Below, piece after piece: positions 7,957-16,287 of a DNA stretch of 64,000 bases. The notes below the pieces were generated by a model that did no database searches, was not told where the DNA came from, and saw only the letters and a list, made by a program, of their open reading frames with translations. The stretch spans positions 1,798,001-1,862,000 of the forward strand of contig NZ_CP041165.1 in assembly GCF_014905095.1 (NCBI RefSeq), written 5' to 3'. Numbering within the stretch: the first letter of the stretch is position 1; the number at the start of each line of letters is the position of its first letter. The translations under genes were made by a program, and so were the position numbers. Source of the stretch: Sulfurimonas marina. Lineage in GTDB: Bacteria > Campylobacterota > Campylobacteria > Campylobacterales > Sulfurimonadaceae.

Positions 7957-10001
7957 AGTTTCTCTACGAAAGATGCAAGGATCTCCCTTTTGCTTCCTGC
8001 AAAATTGATGTTGAGTTTAAATTCACGACCAGATTTACTTACCCCAAGCACACGCCCTGTTCCAAAGATCTTATGGCGAACAAGATCACCTTTTTTATAG
8101 GCCGTATTCTTTTCTACCTTCAGTGAGCCCTCGCAAAGTCCTGCTTCATTAAAAAACCTACTCTTCGCTAAGTCGCTTCTTCGACCCTTATAGAATCTGC
8201 TTCCTGCATGAGAGAGTGTCAGTGTCTCTTTTGCACGTGTAAAAGCAACATATCCTAAACGACGCTCCTCTTCTAAATCACTTCCGTCACCTACAAGCGG
8301 TAAAAATCCCTCTTCCATACCGATCACAAACACATGTTCAAACTCCAGACCTTTTGAAGCATGAATACTCATCATATAGATTGAATCACCTTCAACTTCA
8401 TCTTGATCGCTTTGAAGCGTTAACTCGTTTAAGAACTCGTCTAAAGAGGTCTCAGGGTGGTTTTTCACAAAGTCTCTAAAGAGTGCATAGAACTCATCCA
8501 TATTGAGTATGCGTTCTTGAGCGTCAGGCATTCCAGCATAAATATCTTTGAGATGAAAAGTATCTTCTAGCACCTCTACAAACTCGTAAGTAGCATTTTT
8601 AGCAACTGCTGCTACATTTTCAAGATTTGTTATAAACTCTTTGAGGGTATTTGCATTTTTCTTCTTCACAAGTGCAACAAGCTCTTCTAATTCAGCCGTT
8701 TTAATATACTCGTAGATTGAAGTTCCCTTTTGGTGTGCTGCGAGTTCTATCTTATCTAAACTCGCCTTTCCAAGACCGCGTTTTGGCTTATTTGCTATAC
8801 GCTTAAATGAGAAATCGTCATGATGATTTGTAATCACACGGATATATGAGATAAGGTCTTTAATCTCAGCACGATCATAAAAACGTACACCACCGACAAC
8901 TTTATAAGCTATACGTGCACGGTTCAGCCCTTCTTCGATCGAACGTGAAAGTACATTCACACGATACAAGATAGCTATCTCATTTGCTTTTACCCCTGCA
9001 TCCAAAAGCTTCTGGATCGCAGCAGCAACTTTTCTTGCTTCTTCATTTTCATCCTGAGAGTTAAGAGTTGAGACCTCTTCCCCCTCTCCACGAGTTGCTA
9101 TTAACTCTTTGCCAAGACGTGAACGGTTATGTTCTATAAGAGCATTTGCAACTTTTAATATAGGTGAACGTGAACGGTAGTTCTCTTGAAGTTTAAAAAC
9201 ATTTGTCCCTTCAAAATCTTCATCAAACTCCATAATATTTCTAATATGTGCACCACGCCAACCGTAGATCGACTGGTCATCATCTCCAACTACACAGATA
9301 TTATTATGTGTCATACAAAGTTTTTGTAAAAGTTTTAGTTGCAGTTCATTTGTATCTTGATACTCATCGATCATAATATACTGATACTTCTGACTTGTAG
9401 CTTCTGCCAACTCTTTATTCTCCTCTAAAAGTTTATATGTCAGTGCTATTAAGTCATCAAAATCTACAAGATTGTTTTCATGGAGATATTTTTCATACTC
9501 TCCATAAACCTCTGCAATCTGTTTGTAGTTAAATAGTTCTGCTTGCTTGTATGCATCATCCGACGTCATTAAAGAGTTTTTATATCTTGAGATCTCAGAA
9601 GCTATAAGCGGAGTAGGAATATCTGAATTTATTTTTTTAATGATACGCTTTTTATCATCTGTATCGATTACCACAAAATTGTTTTGACGGCCTAAAAGAT
9701 GGATATTAAACTTCAGAAATAATAGACCGAATTTATGAAATGTACAAAGTAGTGGTGGATATGCGGCATTTTGTATCATTGCCATTGAACGCTCTTTCAT
9801 CTCACGGGCAGCTTTGTTTGTAAATGTCAGTGTAAGTGTATTTGATGCAGGAATACCTACAGCTTGTATCAAATACGCTAAACGTGAAACAATTGTCGTA
9901 GTTTTTCCGCTTCCTGCACCTGCTAAAATCAGAACAGGACCTTCTGTTTGTTTAACAGCAGCACTTTGCGATTCGTTTAATCGTTCAAATATCTTTTCCA
10001 T
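7953..10001 (-). CDS. uvrD: UvrD/PcrA-type superfamily 1 DNA helicase
   Basis: This is a 682-aa 3'-5' helicase for nucleotide excision and mismatch repair. Walker A GAGSGKTT is at 28-35; then TLTFTNKAAREMKER (Ia), YIMIDEYQDTNELQ (Walker B), VVGDDDQSIYGWRGA (III), LQENYRS (IV), MSIHASKGLEFEHVFVIG (V) and RRLGYVAFTRAKE (VI). The C-terminal 50 residues (KKGDLVRHKIFGTGRVLGV) form the Tudor-like domain seen in PcrA/UvrD. A GTG nine bases upstream (10010) gives a longer frame. The ATG was chosen because a GTGGA Shine-Dalgarno lies 4 bases before it and none precedes the GTG. It heads the minus-strand operon. Confidence 0.93.
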   Translation of the reverse strand: MEKIFERLNESQSAAVKQTEGPVLILAGAGSGKTTTIVSRLAYLIQAVGIPASNTLTLTFTNKAAREMKERSMAMIQNAAYPPLLCTFHKFGLLFLKFNIHLLGRQNNFVVIDTDDKKRIIKKINSDIPTPLIASEISRYKNSLMTSDDAYKQAELFNYKQIAEVYGEYEKYLHENNLVDFDDLIALTYKLLEENKELAEATSQKYQYIMIDEYQDTNELQLKLLQKLCMTHNNICVVGDDDQSIYGWRGAHIRNIMEFDEDFEGTNVFKLQENYRSRSPILKVANALIEHNRSRLGKELIATRGEGEEVSTLNSQDENEEARKVAAAIQKLLDAGVKANEIAILYRVNVLSRSIEEGLNRARIAYKVVGGVRFYDRAEIKDLISYIRVITNHHDDFSFKRIANKPKRGLGKASLDKIELAAHQKGTSIYEYIKTAELEELVALVKKKNANTLKEFITNLENVAAVAKNATYEFVEVLEDTFHLKDIYAGMPDAQERILNMDEFYALFRDFVKNHPETSLDEFLNELTLQSDQDEVEGDSIYMMSIHASKGLEFEHVFVIGMEEGFLPLVGDGSDLEEERRLGYVAFTRAKETLTLSHAGSRFYKGRRSDLAKSRFFNEAGLCEGSLKVEKNTAYKKGDLVRHKIFGTGRVLGVSKSGREFKLNINFAGSKREILASFVEKL

Positions 10002-10064
10002 TTTATCCACTATAACTATAAATTAAAAATATTATAACAAAAAAAGCTAAAATTATTACAAAAC

Positions 10065-10074
10065 TATTGCAATA
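10065..10074. promoter_or_regulatory. Palindrome TATTGCAATA in the uvrD/LysR intergenic region, possible LysR box
   Basis: The 125-bp gap between the divergent uvrD and LysR genes is very AT-rich. It contains this perfect 10-bp palindrome about 55 bp before the LysR start. LysR-type regulators commonly bind AT-rich dyads near their own promoter, so autoregulation is plausible. With such AT-rich DNA a chance palindrome cannot be excluded. Confidence 0.3.
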
Positions 10075-10126
10075 ATTATAATAATGAGTTATAATTTTAA
10101 TATTATTATTACTTATAGGAATTATT

Positions 10127-11029
10127 ATGTTAAGAGATTTTGCAAAATTACAAACTTTTTTAATGGTTATCAAAGAGAAAAGTTTTTCTAAAGCATCGGC
10201 TAAACTAGGTATCTCTCAACCTGCCGTTACACAACAAATTAAATTTATTGAAGACTACTTAGATACTAAAATTGTTGACAGAAAAAAGAATGGAATTATT
10301 CTAACAAAAGAGGGTGAAGATCTCTATAGAATTGCTCAAAGATTAGAAAAAGCTATTCAAAATTCTGAAAAAGATCTTTTAAAGATCATTAACAAAGAGT
10401 TTACATTTGTTATGGGTGCATCTTTTGCAATCGGTAACTACATCCTTCCAAACTATCTTGGTGAGATTAAAAAGAGAATTGATAACGAAGTATTTATGAA
10501 CGTTGATCTCTCTTGTAATATCATTGAGCAACTTGAAGATAAAAAAATTGATGTTGCATTGATCGAATCACCTGTATTTAAAGATGGTATCATCTATAGA
10601 GAATGGGTTGAAGACGAACTTGTTGTATTTTCAAACCAACCTATTAAAAAGCATCTAAGTGCTGATGATCTTCTAGAGTTTGACTGGATCTGTAGAAACG
10701 AAGAATCTCATACAAGAAGACTTACGAGTGAAGTATTTGAAGAGATGGGTGTTCAGTGTAATAACTTCAATGTTTTGGGAGTTCTCGGAAGCCCTACTGC
10801 TATTAAAGAGACTATTATGAATGCTGATAAAAATGCAGAAAGACCGATAGTATCTATCATGTCAAGACACGTAATAAAAAATGAACTTGAAAAAGGGACT
10901 CTTTTTGAAGGGCGTCTAAAAAATCATAAAATCACAAGAGAGTTTTACATCGCGTATTCAAAAGAGAGAAAACACGATGCCTTTGTTGACAACGTTGTAA
11001 ACTATCTTTTATCTCTTCATAGAGTATAA
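10127..11029 (+). CDS. LysR-family transcriptional regulator
   Basis: This 300-aa protein has an N-terminal winged HTH (residues 1-65; KSFSKASAKLGISQPAVTQQIKFIE is the helix-turn-helix region) and a periplasmic-binding-protein-like effector domain (about 90-295). A TAGGA ribosome-binding site lies 6 bases before the ATG. It is divergent from uvrD and convergent with the next gene, so its targets are not obvious from position. The effector is unknown. The HTH is well conserved, so it should be functional. Confidence 0.9.
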   Translation: MLRDFAKLQTFLMVIKEKSFSKASAKLGISQPAVTQQIKFIEDYLDTKIVDRKKNGIILTKEGEDLYRIAQRLEKAIQNSEKDLLKIINKEFTFVMGASFAIGNYILPNYLGEIKKRIDNEVFMNVDLSCNIIEQLEDKKIDVALIESPVFKDGIIYREWVEDELVVFSNQPIKKHLSADDLLEFDWICRNEESHTRRLTSEVFEEMGVQCNNFNVLGVLGSPTAIKETIMNADKNAERPIVSIMSRHVIKNELEKGTLFEGRLKNHKITREFYIAYSKERKHDAFVDNVVNYLLSLHRV

Positions 11030-11033
11030 GTTT

Positions 11034-11140
11034 AATTTTCTAAGAGAATTCACCTGTTCGCAGAGTGAAACTCTTTTCCATTCCGGCTAAACTTTTTACA
11101 AAAGTTTGCTCGTTATGGGAGTTTCCACTACTAGAAAATT
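11034..11140. repeat. 107-bp imperfect long hairpin between convergent genes
   Basis: This stretch folds end to end. AATTTTCTA (11034-11042) pairs with TAGAAAATT (11132-11140). GAAACTC near 11067 pairs with GAGTTTC at 11119-11125. AAACTTTT (11089-11096) pairs with AAAAGTTT (11100-11107) around a 3-nt loop. It fills the gap between the LysR gene and the convergent unknown gene. A bidirectional terminator or a small mobile palindrome are both possible; there is no long T-tract. Confidence 0.5.
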
Positions 11141-11147
11141 CTAAAAT

Positions 11148-11609
11148 TTATTTTATAAATTTTGAATTTTCTGGATTCGATAAAAATGTAGCCATTGAGT
11201 TCTCTAATCCCTCTTCATCAACCTCTTCAGTTTTCACTTCCTGAGTTTTTTCCGTTTCAATAGCAAGATTGATAAATACCGGTGTTTCATCTATAATAAT
11301 TTGTAAAATACTCAGCAGAGGTACACTGACAACACTTCCAAAGTTTTCACTTCCAAAACCCGCTTCAAACATCAGATAGTTTTCTTCTATCCTTGCACTC
11401 TCAAATGTATATCCAGCAAGGAAAAAGAGTGTTAAGGGGCGGAACTCAGCACTAATCTCTTCAGGTAGAGGAGGATTAAAACTGACATCTTCAATTTTAC
11501 ATAGAATCCCAAAGTTTTGCTCTTTTTCAAAAAATAGAACAATCAACTCTTGTATATTTTTTTTCATCAAGTTCGTAAAATCTTTATCTTGTATCAAGTT
11601 ATCTAACAA
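11148..11609 (-). CDS. Hypothetical protein, 153 aa
   Basis: No family was recognised. The protein is acidic (many Glu) with no signal peptide and no clear membrane segment, although residues 70-115 are fairly hydrophobic (LTLFFLAGYTF, VPLLSILQIIID). The last 40 residues are a low-complexity Glu-rich linker ending in a short helix (SMATFLSNPENSKFIK). Its start overlaps the end of the class IV aminotransferase gene by 7 bp, so it is probably cotranscribed with cysK and the aminotransferase. Codon use looks like that of its neighbours. It could be an adaptor or chaperone, but that is a guess. Confidence 0.7.
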   Translation of the reverse strand: MLDNLIQDKDFTNLMKKNIQELIVLFFEKEQNFGILCKIEDVSFNPPLPEEISAEFRPLTLFFLAGYTFESARIEENYLMFEAGFGSENFGSVVSVPLLSILQIIIDETPVFINLAIETEKTQEVKTEEVDEEGLENSMATFLSNPENSKFIK

Positions 11610-12181
11610 ATTATATCCTCTAAATTATCTGACGTAATTATATCAAAATCTATCATAGCATTCATGAGAGCTATTTTTTGAAATTTCAAAATATCTTTAT
11701 ATGAGATATATGTAGCAAATATTTTTTTTTCTTCAAGTAATTTCGCACGCATGGTACCTTCGAGTAAAGGTAGTTTTGGAGTCAGCCAGATATCTCCGTC
11801 AAAAAAAGCGATATTAGCAATAGAGGTATCTGTTACAAGCCCATCTTTAACAATCAAAATATCATCACACTCTTCTCTTTGCTCAAACAATTTGTTGATA
11901 TCTTCTCTATCTTCACACTTTTTACTATACTCGATTGTATCATCAAAAACTAATTTGAGCTTTTTTATCTCACGTTTTGTATAAGGGATATATTCGACTG
12001 AGGCATTATCTTCATCGTAAAGGATTCGGCATCGTAATAAACCGCTTTCTTCGGGTTTAATAAGGGAGTATAAATCTAGTTTTCCCTCCCCTATTGTTCG
12101 ATCAACTCGAGCTTGATGATAGTCTAAATTATAAACTTTTCGGTCAAGAATCTTTATGGTTTCAAGGTATCGTTTATTCAC
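11603..12181 (-). CDS. Class IV PLP-dependent aminotransferase (aminodeoxychorismate lyase-like)
   Basis: This 192-aa protein has fold type IV PLP enzyme features: an N-terminal RYLETIKILDRKVYNLDYHQAR segment, the VTDTSIANIAFFDG motif near residue 133, and TPKLPLLEGTMRAKLLE, as in 4-amino-4-deoxychorismate lyase (PabC) of folate synthesis. It is shorter than the usual ~270 aa, as many campylobacterotal versions are. A GTG start at 12181, overlapping the cysK stop by 8 bp, was chosen. The longer frame from 12220 would overlap cysK by 47 bp and adds residues unlike the family. Branched-chain or D-amino acid transamination cannot be excluded. Confidence 0.75.
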   Translation of the reverse strand: MNKRYLETIKILDRKVYNLDYHQARVDRTIGEGKLDLYSLIKPEESGLLRCRILYDEDNASVEYIPYTKREIKKLKLVFDDTIEYSKKCEDREDINKLFEQREECDDILIVKDGLVTDTSIANIAFFDGDIWLTPKLPLLEGTMRAKLLEEKKIFATYISYKDILKFQKIALMNAMIDFDIITSDNLEDIIC

Positions 12182-13097
12182 TAAAAAGCTCTGTTGAGAG
12201 GTATCTCTCTCCCGTATCACAAAGAATAGTTACAATAGTTTTTCCTTGGAATTCGGGACGCTTACCAACTTGCATTGCCGCATATACATTTGCACCGCTT
12301 GAGATCCCAACTAAAAGACCCTCTTTTTTTGCAAGCATTCTAGCCGTTTCAAGAGCATCTTCATTACTTACTTTTATCACTTCACCGTATACAGATGTAT
12401 CTAAGATATCAGGTACAAAACCGGCACCTATCCCTTGAATCTTGTGTGGAGATGGTGCTTCGCCCGAAAGGATAGCACTTGCTTCAGGTTCTACGGCAAA
12501 AATAGCTATATTTTGTACCTCCTCTTTTAAAACTTTTGAAGTCCCCGTAATAGTTCCACCTGTACCGACACCCGCTACAAATGCATCTAACTCTCCGTCA
12601 GTATCGGCTAAAATTTCACGAGCCGTTGTAAGTGTATGAATCTCAGGGTTTGTCGGGTTTTGAAACTGTTGTAAAATGATAGAGTTGTGTGTAAGGGCTT
12701 TTAACTCTTCAGCTTTTGCAATTGAGCCTTTCATCCCTTTTGCAGCTGGCGTTAAAACAAGTTCAGCTCCCAATGCTTTTAAAAGGTTACGACGCTCTAT
12801 ACTCATAGAATCAGGCATAGTAAGAATTAATTTTAGTCCTAATGCTGCACAATTTGCTGCAAGTGCGATCCCCGTGTTTCCACTTGTCGGTTCTATAATC
12901 GTAGTATCATCTTTAATAACACCACTTTCAATCCCACGGCGAATCATATTCATTCCGATTCTATCTTTTACAGAACTTGTAGGGTTCATAAACTCACATT
13001 TACCTACAATGTTAGCACCTGAGAGTTCTGATGCCGTATTGATTCTTACAAGTGGAGTATTTCCTACCAGTTCCGTAATGTTATTTGCTATTTTCAT
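12174..13097 (-). CDS. cysK: Cysteine synthase A (O-acetylserine sulfhydrylase)
   Basis: This 307-aa PLP enzyme makes cysteine from O-acetylserine and sulfide. PLP Lys44 is in NPTSSVKDRIG. The substrate loop is EPTSGNTGIALA and the phosphate-binding loop is GVGTGGTITG. The SPHKIQGIGAGFVP motif marks CysK rather than CysM. An upstream in-frame start at 13118 would overlap the phosphatase gene. The ATG at 13097 was taken because AAGGA precedes it and MKIANNITELVGNTPLV is the family's normal N-terminus. It is followed by the aminotransferase gene with an 8-bp overlap. Confidence 0.94.
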   Translation of the reverse strand: MKIANNITELVGNTPLVRINTASELSGANIVGKCEFMNPTSSVKDRIGMNMIRRGIESGVIKDDTTIIEPTSGNTGIALAANCAALGLKLILTMPDSMSIERRNLLKALGAELVLTPAAKGMKGSIAKAEELKALTHNSIILQQFQNPTNPEIHTLTTAREILADTDGELDAFVAGVGTGGTITGTSKVLKEEVQNIAIFAVEPEASAILSGEAPSPHKIQGIGAGFVPDILDTSVYGEVIKVSNEDALETARMLAKKEGLLVGISSGANVYAAMQVGKRPEFQGKTIVTILCDTGERYLSTELFSE

Positions 13098-13101
13098 CTT
13101 C

Positions 13102-13554
13102 TTAGTCCTTATCCTCAAATTTTATCTTAAAAATGTTATTGACACAAATATCTACCATCTTATAGACTTCTAAAAAACCTTCAAAACCGTTAAAAAAGTA
13201 TGGATCGGGCACATCTGCGCCATCATAACCAAACTCTCCCAGTTTTACAAGATTTTTAGCTCCGAGTTTTTGTAAGTCATTATAGTTACTATCATCGAGT
13301 GCTACAACAAGATCAAAATCTTCAAAATCCCTTTTTGTCACTTTTCTTGCACGGTATGATGAGATATCTACATCGTTTTGTCGTGCCACCTTTACCGAGT
13401 TTTCACAAGGTGCTTCACCAAGGTGCCAGTCACCTGTTCCTGCAGAGTCAATATTTATATTCAAGTTCTTTTCCTCTGCTATTTTTCTAGCAATTCCTTC
13501 AGCTAAAGGTGAACGGCAAATATTTCCTAAACACACAAATATAATTGAATTCAT
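13102..13554 (-). CDS. Low-molecular-weight protein tyrosine phosphatase
   Basis: This 150-aa protein has the P-loop signature VCLGNICRSP at residues 7-16 (C8 nucleophile, R14) and the general-acid loop VPDPYF with D117. Such enzymes often act in tyrosine-phosphate control of exopolysaccharide export, but no polysaccharide genes are present here, so the substrate is unknown. It ends 4 bp before cysK, with which it is probably cotranscribed. Confidence 0.9.
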   Translation of the reverse strand: MNSIIFVCLGNICRSPLAEGIARKIAEEKNLNINIDSAGTGDWHLGEAPCENSVKVARQNDVDISSYRARKVTKRDFEDFDLVVALDDSNYNDLQKLGAKNLVKLGEFGYDGADVPDPYFFNGFEGFLEVYKMVDICVNNIFKIKFEDKD

Positions 13555-13668
13555 ACAATTACCTATTTTTTGATATTATTATACTAAAAAAGTGGACAGT
13601 TATCTAATGCAGGGTATAAGCTTGCATAGTTTACTGAAGAAAATTCAGAGGTTATGAAAGAGGTCTAA

Positions 13669-13926
13669 ATGGCGACATATTATAGTGACGGTAAAAAACT
13701 TGTTGATGTAGAATACGATACGATTGTGGAAGTTGGTGATACGGTGGATGGAATGAGAGTTCTCTCAACTAATGCAAAATCGCACGAGGAATATGCAGTA
13801 TTTTTACTTGAACCAAATACGAGAGTTACTTGTTATGTGTTTGACGAAGTGTTTATTATAGGGAAGATGGACGGTTTTGAAAACCTTCCGCAAGCAGTCG
13901 AAGCCTGGAATAACGACGAGATCTAA
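13669..13926 (+). CDS. Hypothetical protein, 85 aa
   Basis: No family was recognised. This is a small acidic protein (MATYYSDGKKLVDVEYDTI at the N-terminus) with predicted beta strands and no signal peptide, membrane segment or cysteine cluster apart from one Cys. A GAGG ribosome-binding site precedes the ATG. It stands alone between the divergent phosphatase gene and the convergent GGDEF gene. Codon use and third-base pattern are like the neighbours, which supports a real gene. Confidence 0.65.
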   Translation: MATYYSDGKKLVDVEYDTIVEVGDTVDGMRVLSTNAKSHEEYAVFLLEPNTRVTCYVFDEVFIIGKMDGFENLPQAVEAWNNDEI

Positions 13927-13985
13927 GAAAGCTCTCAACACTCTTTACAGTGCCCTTTAAAAACTGTGTCTATGATCTCATTAGA

Positions 13986-16286
13986 TCACTTACTGCTAAC
14001 TAGGTTTCTACCACTGTTTTTAGAGATATAAAGAGCTTCATCTGCTCTTATAAGTGTAGTCTCTATAGATTCATTTTCATGATAGCGCGTCAATCCTATA
14101 CTGATAGTGAGTTTATATTTTTTTACAAAGAGATGTTGTTCAACCTTATCTTTTAAGTTGTGTGCAAACTGCTTTAAAGACTCACTGTTTAGTTCAGGTA
14201 CGATAATTAAGAACTCTTCACCACCCCATCGTCCAACTACGTCACTCTCTCTTGAATTCTCTTTTAAGATAACTGCCAACTCTTCTAATACCTTATCACC
14301 TACATGGTGTCCGTAAGTATCATTTATTTGTTTAAAATGATCGATATCTAAAATCATAACACCGAAATGTGTCCCATAACGATCAGCTCTGTTTTTTTCC
14401 TCTTCAAGTGCCTGGTCGAGTCTTGTACGGTTATAAAGCTGTGTAAGTTTATCTGTAATCGCAATTTCCTGTAACTCTTCATATGCCGCTTCAAGTTTGT
14501 CATTTGCTTCTTGTAGACTCTCTTTTAAGCATTGTTGTTTTCTATACAAAAGATATCCTACTACAAATATAAAACTAAAAAATGCAATCACTTTCCATAG
14601 GATCTTATAATCTACTTCTTGATCATACTTTATTGAGATCCATTTATTAAAAATATTTCTATTTTCTTCTTGAGAAAGGCTATTGACAGCTTTTTGTAAA
14701 ACACTCAATAATAATGGATCGTCATTACGTACACCTATACCAAGTGTCCAAGATTCCTCAATTTTTCCGGTAATTTTTAGTTTACCAATATAGTTATTTT
14801 GTAATTTGTAACCAATACTTGCAAGTGTACCTATATAACCAAACAGTTCTCCATCACTTACCCGTTTGAGTCCGTCATCAATATCTTCAACTTCTACTAT
14901 ATTCAAAGATGGATATTTAATCTTTAAAAGTTCAGCAAAAGCGTAACCCTTACATATACCGATTTTTTTCTTTTCTAAATCTTTGATATCACTTACAAAA
15001 GGTACTTCCAACTTTGTTGCTACAACTAAAGGTATCACTAAATACGGCGATGTAAAGTTCATATACTCTTTTCTTTTTGGCGTTTCCATAGCAAGAGAGA
15101 AGATATCACATTTACGTTCTTTAGCAAACTCAATCGATTGGGTCCAAGTATTCGTCGGGATCACTCTAAAGTTTGTTGCAAGCGTTTTTGAAAATGCTTG
15201 AAAATAATCTGCCGTCATCCCTTCATATTTTCCATCTTCATTGAAATGTTCAAAAGGCATCCAATTAGGATCGATACACATAGTGATCTCTTGATGCTTA
15301 GCTAAATACTCTTTTTCTTTTGTTGTTAATTCTGTATCTAAAGCATAATCACTATATAGTGCTCCACGAAGATTTATCTCTTTTTTCACTAATCCTAAAA
15401 GTTTATAAACATCATAAATTCTTTGTAGTTTCTGCTTCTCGATAGTACCTAGTGTATCTGTTGTATAATAAGCTAATTTTTTCAACTCCTCCGCTTCATA
15501 AAGTAAAGCTTCTTTTGTCTTATGCAAAGAATTGTATTTATTATAAATAACATCTACTGTTTCATCTATATGTTCAAAAGCATATTTCCACCCTTGCAAT
15601 GATGCAGCTCGAAAACGCTTTACTTCTTGAGGGTTATCCTCTATATACTCCTGACTTGTAATAAGAAGGTCACTGTAAAAGTCAAAGCCATAATCTTTTG
15701 GATTAAATATAAGCGGTTTTCCCCCTAAAGATTTAAAAACATAAACCTCATTTGAGATATAAGCAGCTATAAGGTCTGTTTTACCGTTTAAAAGATCTTC
15801 GGGATTAAACGATGGTTGTATCACTTTTACATCCTTAGGCATAATCCCTTGAGAAAACATCATAGAAAACAGTGATATATCTATATCTTTTGTTGCCATG
15901 ATTCTTTTATTTTTAAAATCCTGGATACTCTTTATATCGGAGCTTTTATTTGCTAATAATACAAGAGGACTTGATTGGAACATTGATGCTAGGTATACAA
16001 TCTTCTTACCGTTTGAGATATCTATTAATGAAGTTGCTCGACAAGTAGCATACTCACTTTTACTTTGAATCACATCATCTTCCATATGGATTCCGGGTTT
16101 CCATTCTTTGAGCTCTACATCAAGCCCCGCTTTTTTATAAAAGCCTTTCTCTTTTGCTATAATATAACCGGCAAATTGAAACTGATACTTCCATTGCAAT
16201 TGCAGAGATACTTTCTTAAAGTCTTTCGCAGAAGCAACACTAACAGAGAGTAATAACGCTATCAATATATGTACAAGTTTTCTCAT
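13986..16286 (-). CDS. Diguanylate cyclase with two periplasmic solute-binding domains (NMT1-like and SBP_bac_3)
   Basis: This 766-aa protein should sense small molecules in the periplasm and make cyclic-di-GMP in the cytoplasm. In order: a signal peptide (1 to about 20), an NMT1/THI5/SsuA-like domain (about 25-300, FAGYIIAKEKGFYKKAGLDV), an SBP_bac_3 domain (about 330-550, ITMCIDPNWMPFEHF), a membrane segment (about 560-580), a short coiled coil, and a GGDEF domain with an intact GGEEF (688-692). The RESD inhibitory I-site sits just before it (679-682), implying product inhibition. The first domain resembles pyrimidine/thiamin-precursor binders; ligands are unknown. It starts 1 bp after the HD-GYP gene and is probably in its operon. 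Confidence 0.88.
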   Translation of the reverse strand: MRKLVHILIALLLSVSVASAKDFKKVSLQLQWKYQFQFAGYIIAKEKGFYKKAGLDVELKEWKPGIHMEDDVIQSKSEYATCRATSLIDISNGKKIVYLASMFQSSPLVLLANKSSDIKSIQDFKNKRIMATKDIDISLFSMMFSQGIMPKDVKVIQPSFNPEDLLNGKTDLIAAYISNEVYVFKSLGGKPLIFNPKDYGFDFYSDLLITSQEYIEDNPQEVKRFRAASLQGWKYAFEHIDETVDVIYNKYNSLHKTKEALLYEAEELKKLAYYTTDTLGTIEKQKLQRIYDVYKLLGLVKKEINLRGALYSDYALDTELTTKEKEYLAKHQEITMCIDPNWMPFEHFNEDGKYEGMTADYFQAFSKTLATNFRVIPTNTWTQSIEFAKERKCDIFSLAMETPKRKEYMNFTSPYLVIPLVVATKLEVPFVSDIKDLEKKKIGICKGYAFAELLKIKYPSLNIVEVEDIDDGLKRVSDGELFGYIGTLASIGYKLQNNYIGKLKITGKIEESWTLGIGVRNDDPLLLSVLQKAVNSLSQEENRNIFNKWISIKYDQEVDYKILWKVIAFFSFIFVVGYLLYRKQQCLKESLQEANDKLEAAYEELQEIAITDKLTQLYNRTRLDQALEEEKNRADRYGTHFGVMILDIDHFKQINDTYGHHVGDKVLEELAVILKENSRESDVVGRWGGEEFLIIVPELNSESLKQFAHNLKDKVEQHLFVKKYKLTISIGLTRYHENESIETTLIRADEALYISKNSGRNLVSSK

Positions 16287-16287
16287 C

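Noticed and set aside
12182-12220. Longer start of the class IV aminotransferase
   Set aside because: It would overlap cysK by 47 bp and adds residues unlike the family; the GTG at 12181 gives the standard N-terminus.
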